Of a stretch of 64,000 nt of DNA, positions 17,400 through 26,353 are shown one piece after another. This DNA comes from Nostoc sphaeroides (lineage in GTDB: Bacteria > Cyanobacteriota > Cyanobacteriia > Cyanobacteriales > Nostocaceae), in assembly GCF_003443655.1 (NCBI RefSeq), contig NZ_CP031941.1, positions 2,103,501 through 2,167,500 of the forward strand. Direction: 5' to 3'. The position numbers were made by a program, and so were the translations under genes. Position 1 is the first letter of the stretch. The number at the start of each line of letters is the position of its first letter. The notes below the pieces were generated by a model that searched no databases, was not told where the DNA came from, and saw nothing but the letters and a program-made list of their open reading frames with translations.

Positions 17400-17504
17400 C
17401 AATAGCAAGGATTAGAGCAGCCATGAAAATATACTATCATTGCTACTTACCGTCTTGCTTGAAGAGACTTTAATTTTATGTTTATCTATAAAATCACGGG
17501 TTTT

Positions 17505-17607
17505 TCGGGGGATCAAGTTTTATCCGAGTCATCTTGGGACGACAGAGGCTTCCCCAACAAACCTGGACAGAAGGCATATTAGTAAAAACAATACTACGAT
17601 CGCCAAA
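17505..17607 (-). pseudogene. C-terminal fragment of a WcaF-like acetyltransferase gene
   Basis: About 100 bp that match, at roughly 90% by eye, the last codons of the acetyltransferase gene at 21203-21781 in the same orientation (shared words ATCAAGTTTTATCCGAGTCATC, interrupted by single changes, and AGAAGGCATATTAGTAAAAACA). The match ends near ACGATCGCCAA, and after ~45 bp the left hairpin of the TnpB element begins. A remnant of a second gene copy or of a duplication, possibly cut by the insertion. Confidence 0.7.
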
Positions 17608-17644
17608 ATGGCGCTTTAGAGTTCCCCCCTTTTTATCAAATCCC

Positions 17645-19060
17645 TGTAATACCCCTGCCTCAACGTTTCGTAGGCAGGGGATGTAAAGCGGTCAAAAACG
17701 AAACACCTTCTGACCAAAATTGAGCGTAAGCGAAATCAGGGAAGAAGGTAGTTGAGTTTTTGACAATCATGATATACTATTTATGTGGCAAAAATGGACA
17801 TAAATGATCGTATTTGAGGCAAAACTTGAGGGACTAGACGAGCAGTATCGAGCGCTTGATGAAGCTATTCGTACTGCTCGTTTTGTGCGTAATAGTTGCC
17901 TGAGATACTGGATGGACAACAAGGGTATTGGACGCTATGACCTCAACAAATTCTGCGCTGTGCTTGCAGCCAGTATTGAGTTTCCTTGGGTTGCCAATCT
18001 GAACTCAATGGCAAGACAAGCACACGCCGAAAGGGCGTGGTCTGCAATCGCTCGGTTTTTTGAGAACTGCAAAAAAAGCAAACAAGGATTGAAGGGATTC
18101 CCAAAGTTCAAGAAAGAACAGACTCACGGTTCTGTAGAGTACAAAACCTGTGGGTGGCGACTTTCTGATGACCGCAGGTATATCACTTTCTCGGATGGCT
18201 TTAAAGCAGGAACTTTCAAGCTTTGGGGAACTCGTGACCTGCATTTCTATCAACTCAAACAGTTTAAGAGAGTGCGGGTTGTGCGTCGTGCGGATGGGTA
18301 CTATGCCCAATTTTGCATTGACCATGAACGAGTAGAAAGGCGAGAACCAACGGGTAAAACTATTGGTATTGATGTAGGTTTGACTCACTTCTACACCGAT
18401 TCTTTCGGGGAAACCATCGCCAATCCCCGACATCTTCGTAAAAGCGAGAAGTCTTTGAAACGGTTGCAACGCCGATTGTCTAAGACTAAGAAGGGTTCCA
18501 ATAACAGAATTAAGTTTAGAAATAAACTTGGCTTAAAGCATCTCAAAGTAAGTCGCCAGCGTAAAGACTTTGCTGTTAAGACAGCAAGGTGCGTAGTGAA
18601 GTCTAACGACCTCGTGGCGTATGAAGATTTGCAGGTGCGAAATATGGTCAAGAATCACCCCTTGGCTAAATCGATTAGTGACGTGTCGTGGTCGCTGTTT
18701 TGTGAGTGGGTTGAGTATTTTGGTAAAGTGTTTGGCGTGGTAACTGTTGCAGTTCCACCCCACTACACCAGTCAAAATTGCTCTAACTGTGGTGAGGTTG
18801 TTAAAAAGACTCTTAGCACTAGAACTCATGTTTGTCCTCACTGTGGGCATACCCAAGATAGGGACTGGAACGCAGCAAGAAATATATTAGAAAAAGCATT
18901 GAGTACGGCGGGTCACGTCGGAACTAACGTCTCTGGAGACATCGACCTCTGCGTGGGTGGGGAAACTCCTCCAAGTAAGTCGGGTCGTGGAAAGAGAAAA
19001 CCCAAAGAGTGATCTTTGGAATCCCCACCCTCAACTCTTAGTAGGGTGGGGAGGATGTCA
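17645..19060 (+). mobile_element. IS200/IS605-superfamily element carrying only tnpB (IS1341-like)
   Basis: tnpB is bracketed by subterminal hairpins: CCCCTGCCT...AGGCAGGGG (17652-17660/17672-17680) on the left and CCCCACCCT...AGGGTGGGG (19023-19031/19043-19051) on the right. These elements have no inverted ends or target duplication, so the outer limits are approximate. No tnpA (HUH transposase) is in the window, so movement would need TnpA in trans. The 3' end of tnpB plus the right hairpin is where the guide (omega/re) RNA of such elements is normally produced. Confidence 0.75.
17804..19012 (+). CDS. tnpB: TnpB RNA-guided endonuclease (IS605 OrfB family)
   Basis: 402 residues, apparently intact. 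RuvC-like catalytic residues: D190 in TIGIDVGLTHFY, E274 in VAYEDLQVRNMVKN and D354 in QDRDWNAARN. Zinc ribbon: C326/C329 (CSNCG) and C344/C347 (CPHCG). The N-terminal helix-turn-helix/WED part includes TARFVRNSCLRYW. Homologues cut DNA next to a TAM using an RNA from the element's right end, favouring retention of the element. Full length and undamaged catalytic triad suggest activity is possible. ATG at 17804. Confidence 0.93.
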   Translation: MIVFEAKLEGLDEQYRALDEAIRTARFVRNSCLRYWMDNKGIGRYDLNKFCAVLAASIEFPWVANLNSMARQAHAERAWSAIARFFENCKKSKQGLKGFPKFKKEQTHGSVEYKTCGWRLSDDRRYITFSDGFKAGTFKLWGTRDLHFYQLKQFKRVRVVRRADGYYAQFCIDHERVERREPTGKTIGIDVGLTHFYTDSFGETIANPRHLRKSEKSLKRLQRRLSKTKKGSNNRIKFRNKLGLKHLKVSRQRKDFAVKTARCVVKSNDLVAYEDLQVRNMVKNHPLAKSISDVSWSLFCEWVEYFGKVFGVVTVAVPPHYTSQNCSNCGEVVKKTLSTRTHVCPHCGHTQDRDWNAARNILEKALSTAGHVGTNVSGDIDLCVGGETPPSKSGRGKRKPKE

Positions 19061-19192
19061 ACAGGAGGGATCAGGTTTTCAGGCTTGAGTGGGTAAGTCC
19101 TACTTAAATTCAGCAACGCTGCCGATAGCTGTTAAAGTCTGCAAACAGAATTAACAGCTATGCTCCGACAGGCTGCTAGGTCAATTTCTAAC

Positions 19193-20356
19193 CTAATTGC
19201 AAGGAGAAGGGCCTAAAACAGTATTTACACAAGTATTCACAACACCTGTAGACACAGTTTTAATGGGATCGGGAAGAGGAGCATATCCGAGAGATGCAAC
19301 GAAATCAGCCGCAGCTGCTCCCGAAGCCAAGGTGGTCAAGGCTTTAATACCATTGATTATGGTAGTATCTGAGTATATGTCATAAAACAGGAAATAAGTT
19401 GCTGTGGAAATGGGATAAGCATTTGCACGGGTCGGATCGTTCAAATTATCGATTCTAATCAGCCTGTTATTGGGATTAGTACCGTATTTTACAACAGTTC
19501 CACCTAGAAGAGCCTCTGTAATTGCGCCTGTTGAGGGAGCAGTGTAATTACCTGCTTTGTTACGTAACAGTGCGGCAGGTAGATTATTACTTAAGCGCGT
19601 AGCACTATCCACATAACCAATTGCACCAGAAGTACTTGCGATCGCTTTGGCTACAGCACCACCACCAGTAGCGCCAATGAAAGTGGTTGGCCAAGTTATA
19701 GTTGTACCTACTCCTCTATTCCATACATTAGCTGCTGGAATACCTGGAGTCGCAGCAGCCTTACATGCAGTATTGAGATGAGTCGTTAAAACAAAAGTGC
19801 TACCACTTGAGTCACTACGACGTACAACTTTGATGGGTACATTGCCTGCTATTGGGCCACCGTTATCTGCACTAATGCTGGGAGCATTCCAATTTGTGAT
19901 GCTACCGTTCAAAATACCACAGTAACTAGCTCGTGAAAGCTTAATTCCACCTGTTGGTACAGTCAGACCAGTAGCGTTATAAGCTAATGTGATTCCGACA
20001 CCTAGCACAGGCACTTGGAGGTAACCACGACCGCCAGTAACTGTTTCTGTTCCTGCTACGGGGTCGTCACTAGCTGCAAAAGTGATTGGGCCAGGAGTAC
20101 CTGCTGGTGGGGTTTGAGTGAAAAAAGCTGTTAAACCTGCGCCACTACCAACTGGAGAATATGTGAATGTGAAGCTGGGAGAGGCTGTTTTTATACCAAC
20201 AAACAAAGGATTTACAGTGCTTGCACCTGCACCATTACCTATGGTCTGAGCTAGAGATTTCTGAGTAGCGGATTGACCTACTACTAAACCAATTGTGATG
20301 GCAAGTACAGAAATTGAACTTGTCAAATTATTCAGGCGAACGGGATATAAACTCAT
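19193..20356 (-). CDS. Secreted PstS-like/DING-type phosphate-binding protein
   Basis: 387 residues. Signal peptide at the N-terminus (hydrophobic ISVLAITIGLVVGQSA, cleavage plausible after SLAQ). The PstS-type substrate-binding fold is seen in FTYSPVGSGAGLTAFF, ITFAASDDP, LSRASYCGILNGSITNW, IKVVRRSDSSGSTFVLTTHL and STSGAIGYVD, which in PstS contact phosphate. Ends with a Cys pair (VNTCVNTVLGPSPCN) that may form a disulfide. No pstCAB genes are adjacent, so it may be a stand-alone binding protein. Confidence 0.75.
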   Translation of the reverse strand: MSLYPVRLNNLTSSISVLAITIGLVVGQSATQKSLAQTIGNGAGASTVNPLFVGIKTASPSFTFTYSPVGSGAGLTAFFTQTPPAGTPGPITFAASDDPVAGTETVTGGRGYLQVPVLGVGITLAYNATGLTVPTGGIKLSRASYCGILNGSITNWNAPSISADNGGPIAGNVPIKVVRRSDSSGSTFVLTTHLNTACKAAATPGIPAANVWNRGVGTTITWPTTFIGATGGGAVAKAIASTSGAIGYVDSATRLSNNLPAALLRNKAGNYTAPSTGAITEALLGGTVVKYGTNPNNRLIRIDNLNDPTRANAYPISTATYFLFYDIYSDTTIINGIKALTTLASGAAAADFVASLGYAPLPDPIKTVSTGVVNTCVNTVLGPSPCN

Positions 20357-20434
20357 ACTCTTGCTCCTTCAAATTAATTTCCGGTTCAACACCATATCAA
20401 ATCCAAATCAAGTGTCAAAATGGTGATTATAAAT

Positions 20435-20537
20435 CAATACAGTTCAGTTAAGCATTTATACTCTTTCTTCTCTCTGTGTTCTCTGCGCCTCTGCGGTTCG
20501 TAAAACAAGAGTTTTGGCCTTAAGTGAACCGTATTGG
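20435..20537. mobile_element. MITE, family A (CAATAC ends), core type 'TTCTCTCTGTGTTCTCTGCG'; copy 2
   Basis: 103 bp from CAATACAGTTCAGTTAAG to CTTAAGTGAACCGTATTGG, flanked by a perfect 9-bp repeat ATTATAAAT (20426-20434 and 20538-20546). The core (CTCTGTGTTCTCTGCGCCTC) differs completely from copies 1, 3 and 4. Upstream of the PstS-like gene. Confidence 0.85.
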
Positions 20538-20546
20538 ATTATAAAT

Positions 20547-21202
20547 AACCTTTTTTAAGCTCAAAAAACTAGCATGAAGAAAGGTTATTTATAAATCAAA
20601 AGTTTGCACAAAACACTGAAAAATTTAGAGTTATAGCAAATTAAAGGCAAACTTTAAACATGTCAGAAGGCGTTAAGAGCCGTAAAGAGTCATGATAATT
20701 CTCTGCCTATTGAAACTTCTAAAGCTCTCAAAACATTCCCAATATATAAACTGCCCTACAAATGCCAGTATTAGCATCAGTTGCTATAATAGGGAACTAC
20801 AGTATTCTTGGTAATAAATTTAAAACTGCAATTCTACCTACGCTTTACAGTTCATCATACAACTTAACCAGTGTGGGTTAGATTACTATTAAGTTTTGGT
20901 TATGAATTAATTAAATTTCTCTAGAGTTATTTCAAGCTATAAATAACCCTTTATTTTGTCTTCAAAAATTAATTATTGATTAATACTTCGGACAGTTTTT
21001 TCCCAAAAGGATAAAAAAACCACTTATTGTTGTAGGCTGCAAATAGTTCAAAAAAATCATACTGCCAGATAAGCTATGAATACGGTAGAAACGATACTTA
21101 CTTAAACCAGTATTCATTCATACAAAATATATTTAGTAAAGTTTTCAGCCAAGCGCGGAACTTTCTGTACGATTGCTCAATTACCCCCACAACGCACTCA
21201 AA
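20547..21202. other. AT-rich gap without recognisable genes
   Basis: About 650 bp between the family A MITE and the acetyltransferase stop codon. I see no ORF of quality, no repeat unit shared with the rest of the window and no obvious terminator. Confidence 0.4.
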
Positions 21203-21781
21203 TCAGGGGTTTGTGGGGGAATCAAGTTTTATCCGAGTCATCTTTGGACGACAGGGGCTTCCCCAGCAAACCTGCCCAGAAGGCATATTAGTAAAAACAC
21301 TACTACGAGCGCCAATCACAGCATTAGCGCCAATTTGCACTCCCGGCCCAACAAAACAATCTGCTGCTACCCATGCACCATTGTCAATGGTGATACTCGC
21401 TGTTTTTAACCCAAAGGCAGGGTCTTGGATATCATGACTACCAGTACACAGGTAACTTTTTTGCGAAATTACGCAGTGTTCACCGATGTGGATCTGATCG
21501 AGACTATATAAAACTACGTTATCTCCAATCCAACTGTGGTTGCCAATGGTAATTTTCCAAGGGTAGGTAAAGCGGGCGGTGGGTCGAATTAATACGCCTT
21601 CGCCGATATGAGCGCCAAATAGTCGTAGCAGAGCGCAACGTAGAATATTTAACGGTTGAGGAGTCAGGGGAAAGGCGATCGCTTGTACAAGCCACCATAA
21701 TAAAATATACCAACCTGGACGCCCCCGATCAAACCAAGATTGGTCATATTTGCGTAAATCTACGAAAGGGTCATTAGTCAT
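21203..21781 (-). CDS. WcaF-like left-handed beta-helix acetyltransferase (exopolysaccharide)
   Basis: 192 residues of hexapeptide-repeat acetyltransferase, colanic-acid WcaF type. Hexapeptide turns: IGEGVLIRPTARFTYPW, ITIGNHSWIGDNVVLYS, IHIGEHCVISQKSYLCTGSH, ITIDNGAWVAADCFVGPGVQIGANAVIGARSSV. The catalytic His is in CTGSHDI. Transfers acetyl to a sugar during polysaccharide synthesis. It forms a leftward group with two glycosyltransferases. Nostoc hormogonium polysaccharide (hps) loci contain such a trio, so this could be an HpsU-type protein, but I cannot confirm that. Confidence 0.82.
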   Translation of the reverse strand: MTNDPFVDLRKYDQSWFDRGRPGWYILLWWLVQAIAFPLTPQPLNILRCALLRLFGAHIGEGVLIRPTARFTYPWKITIGNHSWIGDNVVLYSLDQIHIGEHCVISQKSYLCTGSHDIQDPAFGLKTASITIDNGAWVAADCFVGPGVQIGANAVIGARSSVFTNMPSGQVCWGSPCRPKMTRIKLDSPTNP

Positions 21782-21820
21782 TAGTCATTTAGTTAGGAGT
21801 TAGGAGTTAGGAGTTATTAG

Positions 21821-22777
21821 TTAGGAGTCAATGGTCAATAGCTCTCCCTCTGCTCCCCTGCTCCCCTGCTCCCCTGCTTCTTCTTTTGGGGTAGTTGCAG
21901 TATTTAAGTGACCACCACAGTTGCGTAATTCGTAGAGTTTAACGCCAATTTGATATTCATATTGACTCAGCAAGCGTGCATAGATATATCCGGCTTTGCC
22001 ATCCAAAAAACCGCGTTGAATTATATAAAATAAAACAAATCGTAAAATTGGTTTAAATGGCAGGTGTACCCACACTTTTTTCAAAAAGCGCTTGCGTTGC
22101 ACTGCATCACCAAATAGATTCGCGCCGATAGTGCCGCTATCATCTTTACCTGTGAGAATATTAAAATAAACGCTGGCTTCCCAGTTGGAATAGCGGTTGT
22201 GTCGTTCTAACCAGTGGTAAAGGTCGCGGAAGTCTTCGTGGAGCATATCATTTTTCAGATACCCAACTTTGCCCTGCAAAATCACATGTTCGTGAACTTC
22301 GTTGTCACCAGTATTCGGAATATCTTCTGTATTGAGATTTTCGTAGCGACCTTTTTTATGTTGAAATAAACGGAGATTCCAATCGGGATATTTGCCACCA
22401 TAACGAATCCATTTTCCTAAGAAAAATACGCGGCGATTGAGATAATAACCTGTATATTCATTGTTTTGAATTGCTTGCTCAATTTCTTCCCAAAGTTCGG
22501 GAGGAATGCGCTCATCGCAATCTACAATTAAAACCCATTCGTTACGGAAAGGTAGATTATCTAAAGACCAATTTTTCTTTTTAGGCCAGCGTCCATTGAA
22601 GTTGAATTGTACGACATTTACACCGTGACTGTTAGCAATTTCAATGCTGTTATCAGTACTTTGAGAATCTACTACAAATATTTCATCTGCTCTGCTGAGG
22701 CTAGCAAGGCAAGCAGGCAAGTTTGCTTGTTCGTTTTTTGCCGGAATTAATACAGAAACTGGTATTTTAGATGGCAT
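21821..22777 (-). CDS. Family 2 glycosyltransferase (WaaE/KdtX-like)
   Basis: 318 residues. GT-A fold: VSVLIPAKNEQANLPACLAS, DEIFVVDSQSTDNS, then the DxD-like VLIVDCDERIP (about residue 92-102), and LHEDFRDLYHWLERHNRYS near the end of the catalytic part, typical of WaaE/KdtX enzymes. Cytosolic face, donor sugar unknown. Odd feature: the C-terminal tail (about the last 20 residues, EEAGEQGSRGAEGE) is encoded by the octamer tandem repeat TGCTCCCC at 21850-21880, so the natural C-terminus was probably altered by repeat invasion. Confidence 0.82.
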   Translation of the reverse strand: MPSKIPVSVLIPAKNEQANLPACLASLSRADEIFVVDSQSTDNSIEIANSHGVNVVQFNFNGRWPKKKNWSLDNLPFRNEWVLIVDCDERIPPELWEEIEQAIQNNEYTGYYLNRRVFFLGKWIRYGGKYPDWNLRLFQHKKGRYENLNTEDIPNTGDNEVHEHVILQGKVGYLKNDMLHEDFRDLYHWLERHNRYSNWEASVYFNILTGKDDSGTIGANLFGDAVQRKRFLKKVWVHLPFKPILRFVLFYIIQRGFLDGKAGYIYARLLSQYEYQIGVKLYELRNCGGHLNTATTPKEEAGEQGSRGAEGELLTIDS

Positions 22778-22844
22778 ATATTTGGGAGTTAGGAGTTAGG
22801 AGTTAGGAGTTAGGAGTAAAGCATTCTGAATTCTGAATTCTTGT

Positions 22845-23777
22845 TTATTTATTATTTGATTTGGATAAAAGACCTTGAATAGCAGCATTTAAGTAACCAA
22901 TCTGACCGTAAGCATATACAAGTTTGTCAAACCGTTCTGCTGGATCAGAAAAATATTGCAATGCCTTATACAAGCCGCGCACAAACCGTTCGCTACCTCG
23001 CTGTAATTGAGCGATTCCAGCTTTACCAGCGAGTTGTTCTCGATAGCATTCACTGATACCCTGCCACCAGCCCCGGTTTAAAAACCAGGAGCGTTGGAGG
23101 CGTTCTGGGGCAACATTGTGAGCAACCAGCGCTTTGGGAAGATAAGCAACTTGCCAACCACGCTGTAGGGCAAATTCGGTCATTTGCAGTTCTTCATTTG
23201 ATAGTAGGTTTTTTCCTACTCGACCGAGATGAGGATCAAAACCGCCAATTTCTTCTAGGAAACTGCGGCGGATGGAGTAATTTAAGCCTCTGGGTGTTAA
23301 GCCAGGTTGCTCGATATAGATGATATTGTCACCCAAATCGTATGCACCCAGATTTGCAGCTAGCCCTGGAGATAGCCACCGTGGTTGCTGGATTCCTGGA
23401 GGCCAAATGAGAGTGACTTTGCCACCTGCGATCGCTAGTTTAGAATTATTGTAATAGGCAAAATATAAAACTTGTAGCCAGCCCTTGCTTGCAACGGCAT
23501 CGTCATCTAAATAAGCAAGAATATCACCACTAGCTACTTTTGCACCCGTGTTGCGGGCGACAGATAAACCAATGGTGGGTTCAAATATATACTTCAGGCG
23601 CGGATTGTGGGCCCTTTGTTCTACAACCTCACGAGTGCGATCGCTAGATCCATTATCAACTACCACAATTTCAAAGTCAGCAGCAAAATCCTGCCCTAAA
23701 AGACTATCAATTGCAGCCCCTAAATAGGTATCTCGATTGTGGGTACAGATAATGGCAGAGATTTGGGTGTCTGGCAT
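22845..23777 (-). CDS. Family 2 glycosyltransferase
   Basis: 310 residues. N-terminal GT-A motifs: ISAIICTHNRDTYLGAAIDS, FEIVVVDNGSSDRTREVV, then GDILAYLDDDAVASKGWL (DDD metal site, about residues 84-96), and SIRRSFLEEIGGFDPHLGR with the acceptor-side SNEELQMTEFALQRGW. Probably acts on a lipid-linked exopolysaccharide intermediate. It precedes the WaaE-like enzyme and acetyltransferase on the same strand; the 67-bp gap to the next gene is filled by AGTTAGG heptamers (22791-22818). Confidence 0.82.
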   Translation of the reverse strand: MPDTQISAIICTHNRDTYLGAAIDSLLGQDFAADFEIVVVDNGSSDRTREVVEQRAHNPRLKYIFEPTIGLSVARNTGAKVASGDILAYLDDDAVASKGWLQVLYFAYYNNSKLAIAGGKVTLIWPPGIQQPRWLSPGLAANLGAYDLGDNIIYIEQPGLTPRGLNYSIRRSFLEEIGGFDPHLGRVGKNLLSNEELQMTEFALQRGWQVAYLPKALVAHNVAPERLQRSWFLNRGWWQGISECYREQLAGKAGIAQLQRGSERFVRGLYKALQYFSDPAERFDKLVYAYGQIGYLNAAIQGLLSKSNNK

Positions 23778-23959
23778 AGATTTTATTTTGGATTTGAGAT
23801 TTGGGACTTCGGCTCCTTTCGACTTCGCTCAAGGCAAGTCGCTCAGTCGAACGATTTTAGATTAAAATCTTAAATCCAACGCATAACTGCTGAGAGTTAA
23901 TTTAAACCAAAAGTTCCCCACCCACCAACCGAGTTTCTTCGGAAATAATCTTTAAAACT

Positions 23960-24757
23960 TTACGTTTGTTGAATATGACTATGTAAAACTACAAGTGTTT
24001 GAGCCAGTTGACTCAGGCGGGTTTCCAAAGATTGCTTACGCCCTAACAGTTGACGTAACTTTTGGTAACGTGCGATCGCCATGCTAACATTCGGAATCTG
24101 ATCTGCTGGACATGGACGCGACCAGACTTTACCAGTATCGTCTACACCACAGAGGCGGTAGCCAGTAATAGATGATTGATAAGATACTTTCCCACCAGTG
24201 GCGCAAATTTCTTCTACATAGTTCATCAGGCGGTCAACTTCTGCATGGCGTAGTGTTGCAGTTCCTCCTGCTTCTGGTTCCTTGGGATTGGATTCTAACC
24301 AGCCATTGACAATTGGCCCTTCTAAGTAAATATCCTGAATTTGCTTCAAAATATTTTGCAGTTCTATTTGCCAACCTGCGACAGTTTCCTGAATTTCTTG
24401 TAATAGATTCATCGCTAATCCTGGATTTGCTCCGTGGCGATGGCTACTAAAGGTCGGAGTTTTCAACTTGGGTAGGCTGGGTGTTTTACTACCATCCTCT
24501 TCTGCTTGAAAGGTCTGCACAGACTCATGGTGAGGAAAGAAATCTTGTTCAGTAGGATAATCTCTTTCAGTGTCACCTGTTTGTTCTTCCTGAGAGGATG
24601 GAGTTTGTGTACTTTCTGTGGATTCGTTGGCTCCGACACTGATTCTAAAGGAGAAAGGCCGTTTTGTCGTCGAATCACCAGCTTCGGCGGCAGAGGCAGT
24701 ACCGCGATTCCCTAAATCATGTAGAGTTGCTTCTATGCGTTTTAAGCCTGCGTTCAT
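23960..24757 (-). CDS. Conserved cyanobacterial hypothetical protein
   Basis: 265 residues, no signal peptide or membrane segment. The N-terminal ~100 residues are low complexity and Ser/Thr/Glu rich, probably disordered. The C-terminal ~150 contain a helical part (LAMNLLQEIQETVAGWQIEL) and a small conserved-looking region YQSSITGYRLCGVDDTGKVW with a Cys, then RYQKLRQLLGRKQSLETRLSQLAQTL, likely coiled coil. Function unknown. Divergent from cobU. Confidence 0.6.
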   Translation of the reverse strand: MNAGLKRIEATLHDLGNRGTASAAEAGDSTTKRPFSFRISVGANESTESTQTPSSQEEQTGDTERDYPTEQDFFPHHESVQTFQAEEDGSKTPSLPKLKTPTFSSHRHGANPGLAMNLLQEIQETVAGWQIELQNILKQIQDIYLEGPIVNGWLESNPKEPEAGGTATLRHAEVDRLMNYVEEICATGGKVSYQSSITGYRLCGVDDTGKVWSRPCPADQIPNVSMAIARYQKLRQLLGRKQSLETRLSQLAQTLVVLHSHIQQT

Positions 24758-24974
24758 AAAGACATCCTAAGGTTTACTGTCCCCAATGGTGTTAAATAAT
24801 TAAGAATGGGGTTGTTGGGATTTTCGGCTTTTGCCAATTGTGACATCAATGATGCTGGTGCTAATTTTATCCCTTAAAAGTTATTTGAAACTAAAAATTT
24901 TGCCGATAAAGTAAAAAACTACGATGATAAATTGCAATGTTAGGCATATTTGTTAAAATTTTTAGGAAACAACT

Positions 24975-25550
24975 TTGGGTAAAATCATCTTAGTAACAGG
25001 GCCAGCACGATCTGGTAAAAGTGAATGGGCGGAAACTCTGGCCATGCAGTCAGAAAAAGCAGTTGTTTACGTAGCAACAGCCACCGATAACCCAGATGAC
25101 CAAGAATGGCATCAACGCATTTTAGAACATCAACAACGTCGTCCCCAAGACTGGGAAACTTTATCTGTACCTGTAGAACTGTCTGCTACCCTCGCCGATG
25201 TCAAACCTTATACCTGTGTTTTAGTTGATTCTTTAGGTACTTGGGTAGCTAATCTCTTAGAAGAGGACGAGTTTAGCTGGCAAAACATTGTTGCAGAGTT
25301 ATTAGAGACGGTGGATCTGGTGGCTGCTGATATGGTGTTTGTAGCAGAAGAGGTGGGTTGGGGTGTGATACCAGCTTATCCCCTTGGGAGGGCGTTCCGC
25401 GATCGCCTGGGTTCTTTAGTGCGCCAGCTAGGTGTAATCAGCAATCCTGTTTATTTAGTTACTGGTGGTCATGTTCTCAATCTCAGCAGGCTTGGTTATC
25501 CATTGCCAATTAGAGGGGATTCTGGAACATTCACAAGTCAAGATTCTTAA
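24975..25550 (+). CDS. cobU: Adenosylcobinamide kinase/adenosylcobinamide-phosphate guanylyltransferase
   Basis: 191 residues. P-loop GPARSGKSEWAE at residues 8-19; then VYVATATDNPDDQEWHQRILEHQQRRP with the His that is guanylylated in the family (near residue 46-50), TCVLVDSLGTWVANLL and FVAEEVGWGVIPAYPLGRAFRDRLG. Phosphorylates cobinamide and adds GMP in the late steps of B12 assembly. The start is a TTG (24975), preceded by AGGAAA, with no better ATG. No cobalamin riboswitch was seen upstream. Confidence 0.9.
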   Translation: MGKIILVTGPARSGKSEWAETLAMQSEKAVVYVATATDNPDDQEWHQRILEHQQRRPQDWETLSVPVELSATLADVKPYTCVLVDSLGTWVANLLEEDEFSWQNIVAELLETVDLVAADMVFVAEEVGWGVIPAYPLGRAFRDRLGSLVRQLGVISNPVYLVTGGHVLNLSRLGYPLPIRGDSGTFTSQDS

Positions 25551-25582
25551 CTATTCCAAAATCTAAAATCTAAAATTGTAAT

Positions 25583-25987
25583 ATGGCAACCAAACAAGAA
25601 GTTAGAGGATACCTTGCCTACTGGTTTCAGTTGGGTAAGAAAGTGATTACGGGCAACGGTAAGGCAAGCTTTTTGCCGCTATCGGTGCTAAATGGCGATC
25701 GCTATAGTGAAGAATTTGAAGAGTGCTGGCAAAAAATTCTCTCACCAGAATCGGGTGATTGTTACCTAGAGGGTACACACGAAACCATTGCTGAACTCTT
25801 GACATCAGCTTGGGAAATGCTACCTTGCAGCCGTTGCAGTATGCCAGTAGCCGCGCGAAACGTCGGAATGCCGGCGTTGTTATGCCCCTGCAATGATTTA
25901 CCCAACTGGCCTAATACCGAATTACCAGCACCGCGAGAGCCAATTAAGACTCAAGATCAACTCAAAATAATTAGCGATCGCTTATAG
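25583..25987 (+). CDS. Conserved hypothetical protein with CxxC...CPC motif
   Basis: 134 residues, soluble. N-terminal helix EVRGYLAYWFQLGKKVITG; then ELLTSAWEMLPCSRCSMPV and ALLCPCNDLPNWPNTELP, where CSRC and CPC could bind a metal. 32 bp after cobU on the same strand, probably co-transcribed. The stop codon TAG (25985-25987) lies in the 9-bp target site of a MITE, so the present C-terminus ends exactly where the element inserted. Confidence 0.6.
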   Translation: MATKQEVRGYLAYWFQLGKKVITGNGKASFLPLSVLNGDRYSEEFEECWQKILSPESGDCYLEGTHETIAELLTSAWEMLPCSRCSMPVAARNVGMPALLCPCNDLPNWPNTELPAPREPIKTQDQLKIISDRL

Positions 25988-25989
25988 CC

Positions 25990-26092
25990 CAATACGGTTC
26001 AGTTAAGGATTTTTGGTACTAATTTTAGACCTGTAGAGACGCGAAATTTCGCGTCTTTACCAAGGTTTTTGGGCTTAACTGAACTGTATTGG
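25990..26092. mobile_element. MITE, family A (CAATAC ends), core type 'GAGACGCGAAATTTCGCGTC'; copy 3
   Basis: 103 bp from CAATACGGTTCAGTTAAG to CTTAACTGAACTGTATTGG. Flanking 9-mers are CTTATAGCC (25981-25989) and CTTATAGAC (26093-26101), 8 of 9 identical. The core is the GAGACGCG palindrome found alone elsewhere in the window. Confidence 0.8.
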
Positions 26093-26101
26093 CTTATAGA
26101 C

Positions 26102-26353
26102 AATCTTGCATTTTCTCAGTCGTCTTTAGACGACTTTCGCTATTAGACTGGTGAATTCATTCTGAGGCGGGCTAGATGAGAATGAAATAGCCCTGTTATA
26201 TAGCTTTTCCTAATCAAATGAGCTACATCAGAGCAAGCGAGGAGCTTGCTCTTGTTCTCTACTTACTCAAGTGAAACCCAAGCGTCTTGCGTTAATTGTT
26301 GGGTTTCGTTCCTCAACCCAACCTACGATTATCCTTAACCTAAGCGTATTGCG
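26102..26353. repeat. Further dispersed repeat pieces between MITE copy 3 and the membrane glycosyltransferase
   Basis: Holds a CGTCTTTAGACGACTTTCGC palindrome and GAATTCATTCTGAGGCGGG words of the family C type (26115-26170), and a GTTGGGTTTCGTTCCTCAAC/CCAACCTACG piece (26298-26325) of the core found in MITE copies 1 and 4. No gene. Confidence 0.5.

Noticed and set aside
24758-24974. Cobalamin riboswitch upstream of cobU
   Set aside because: No B12-box-like sequence could be seen in the short AT-rich leader.
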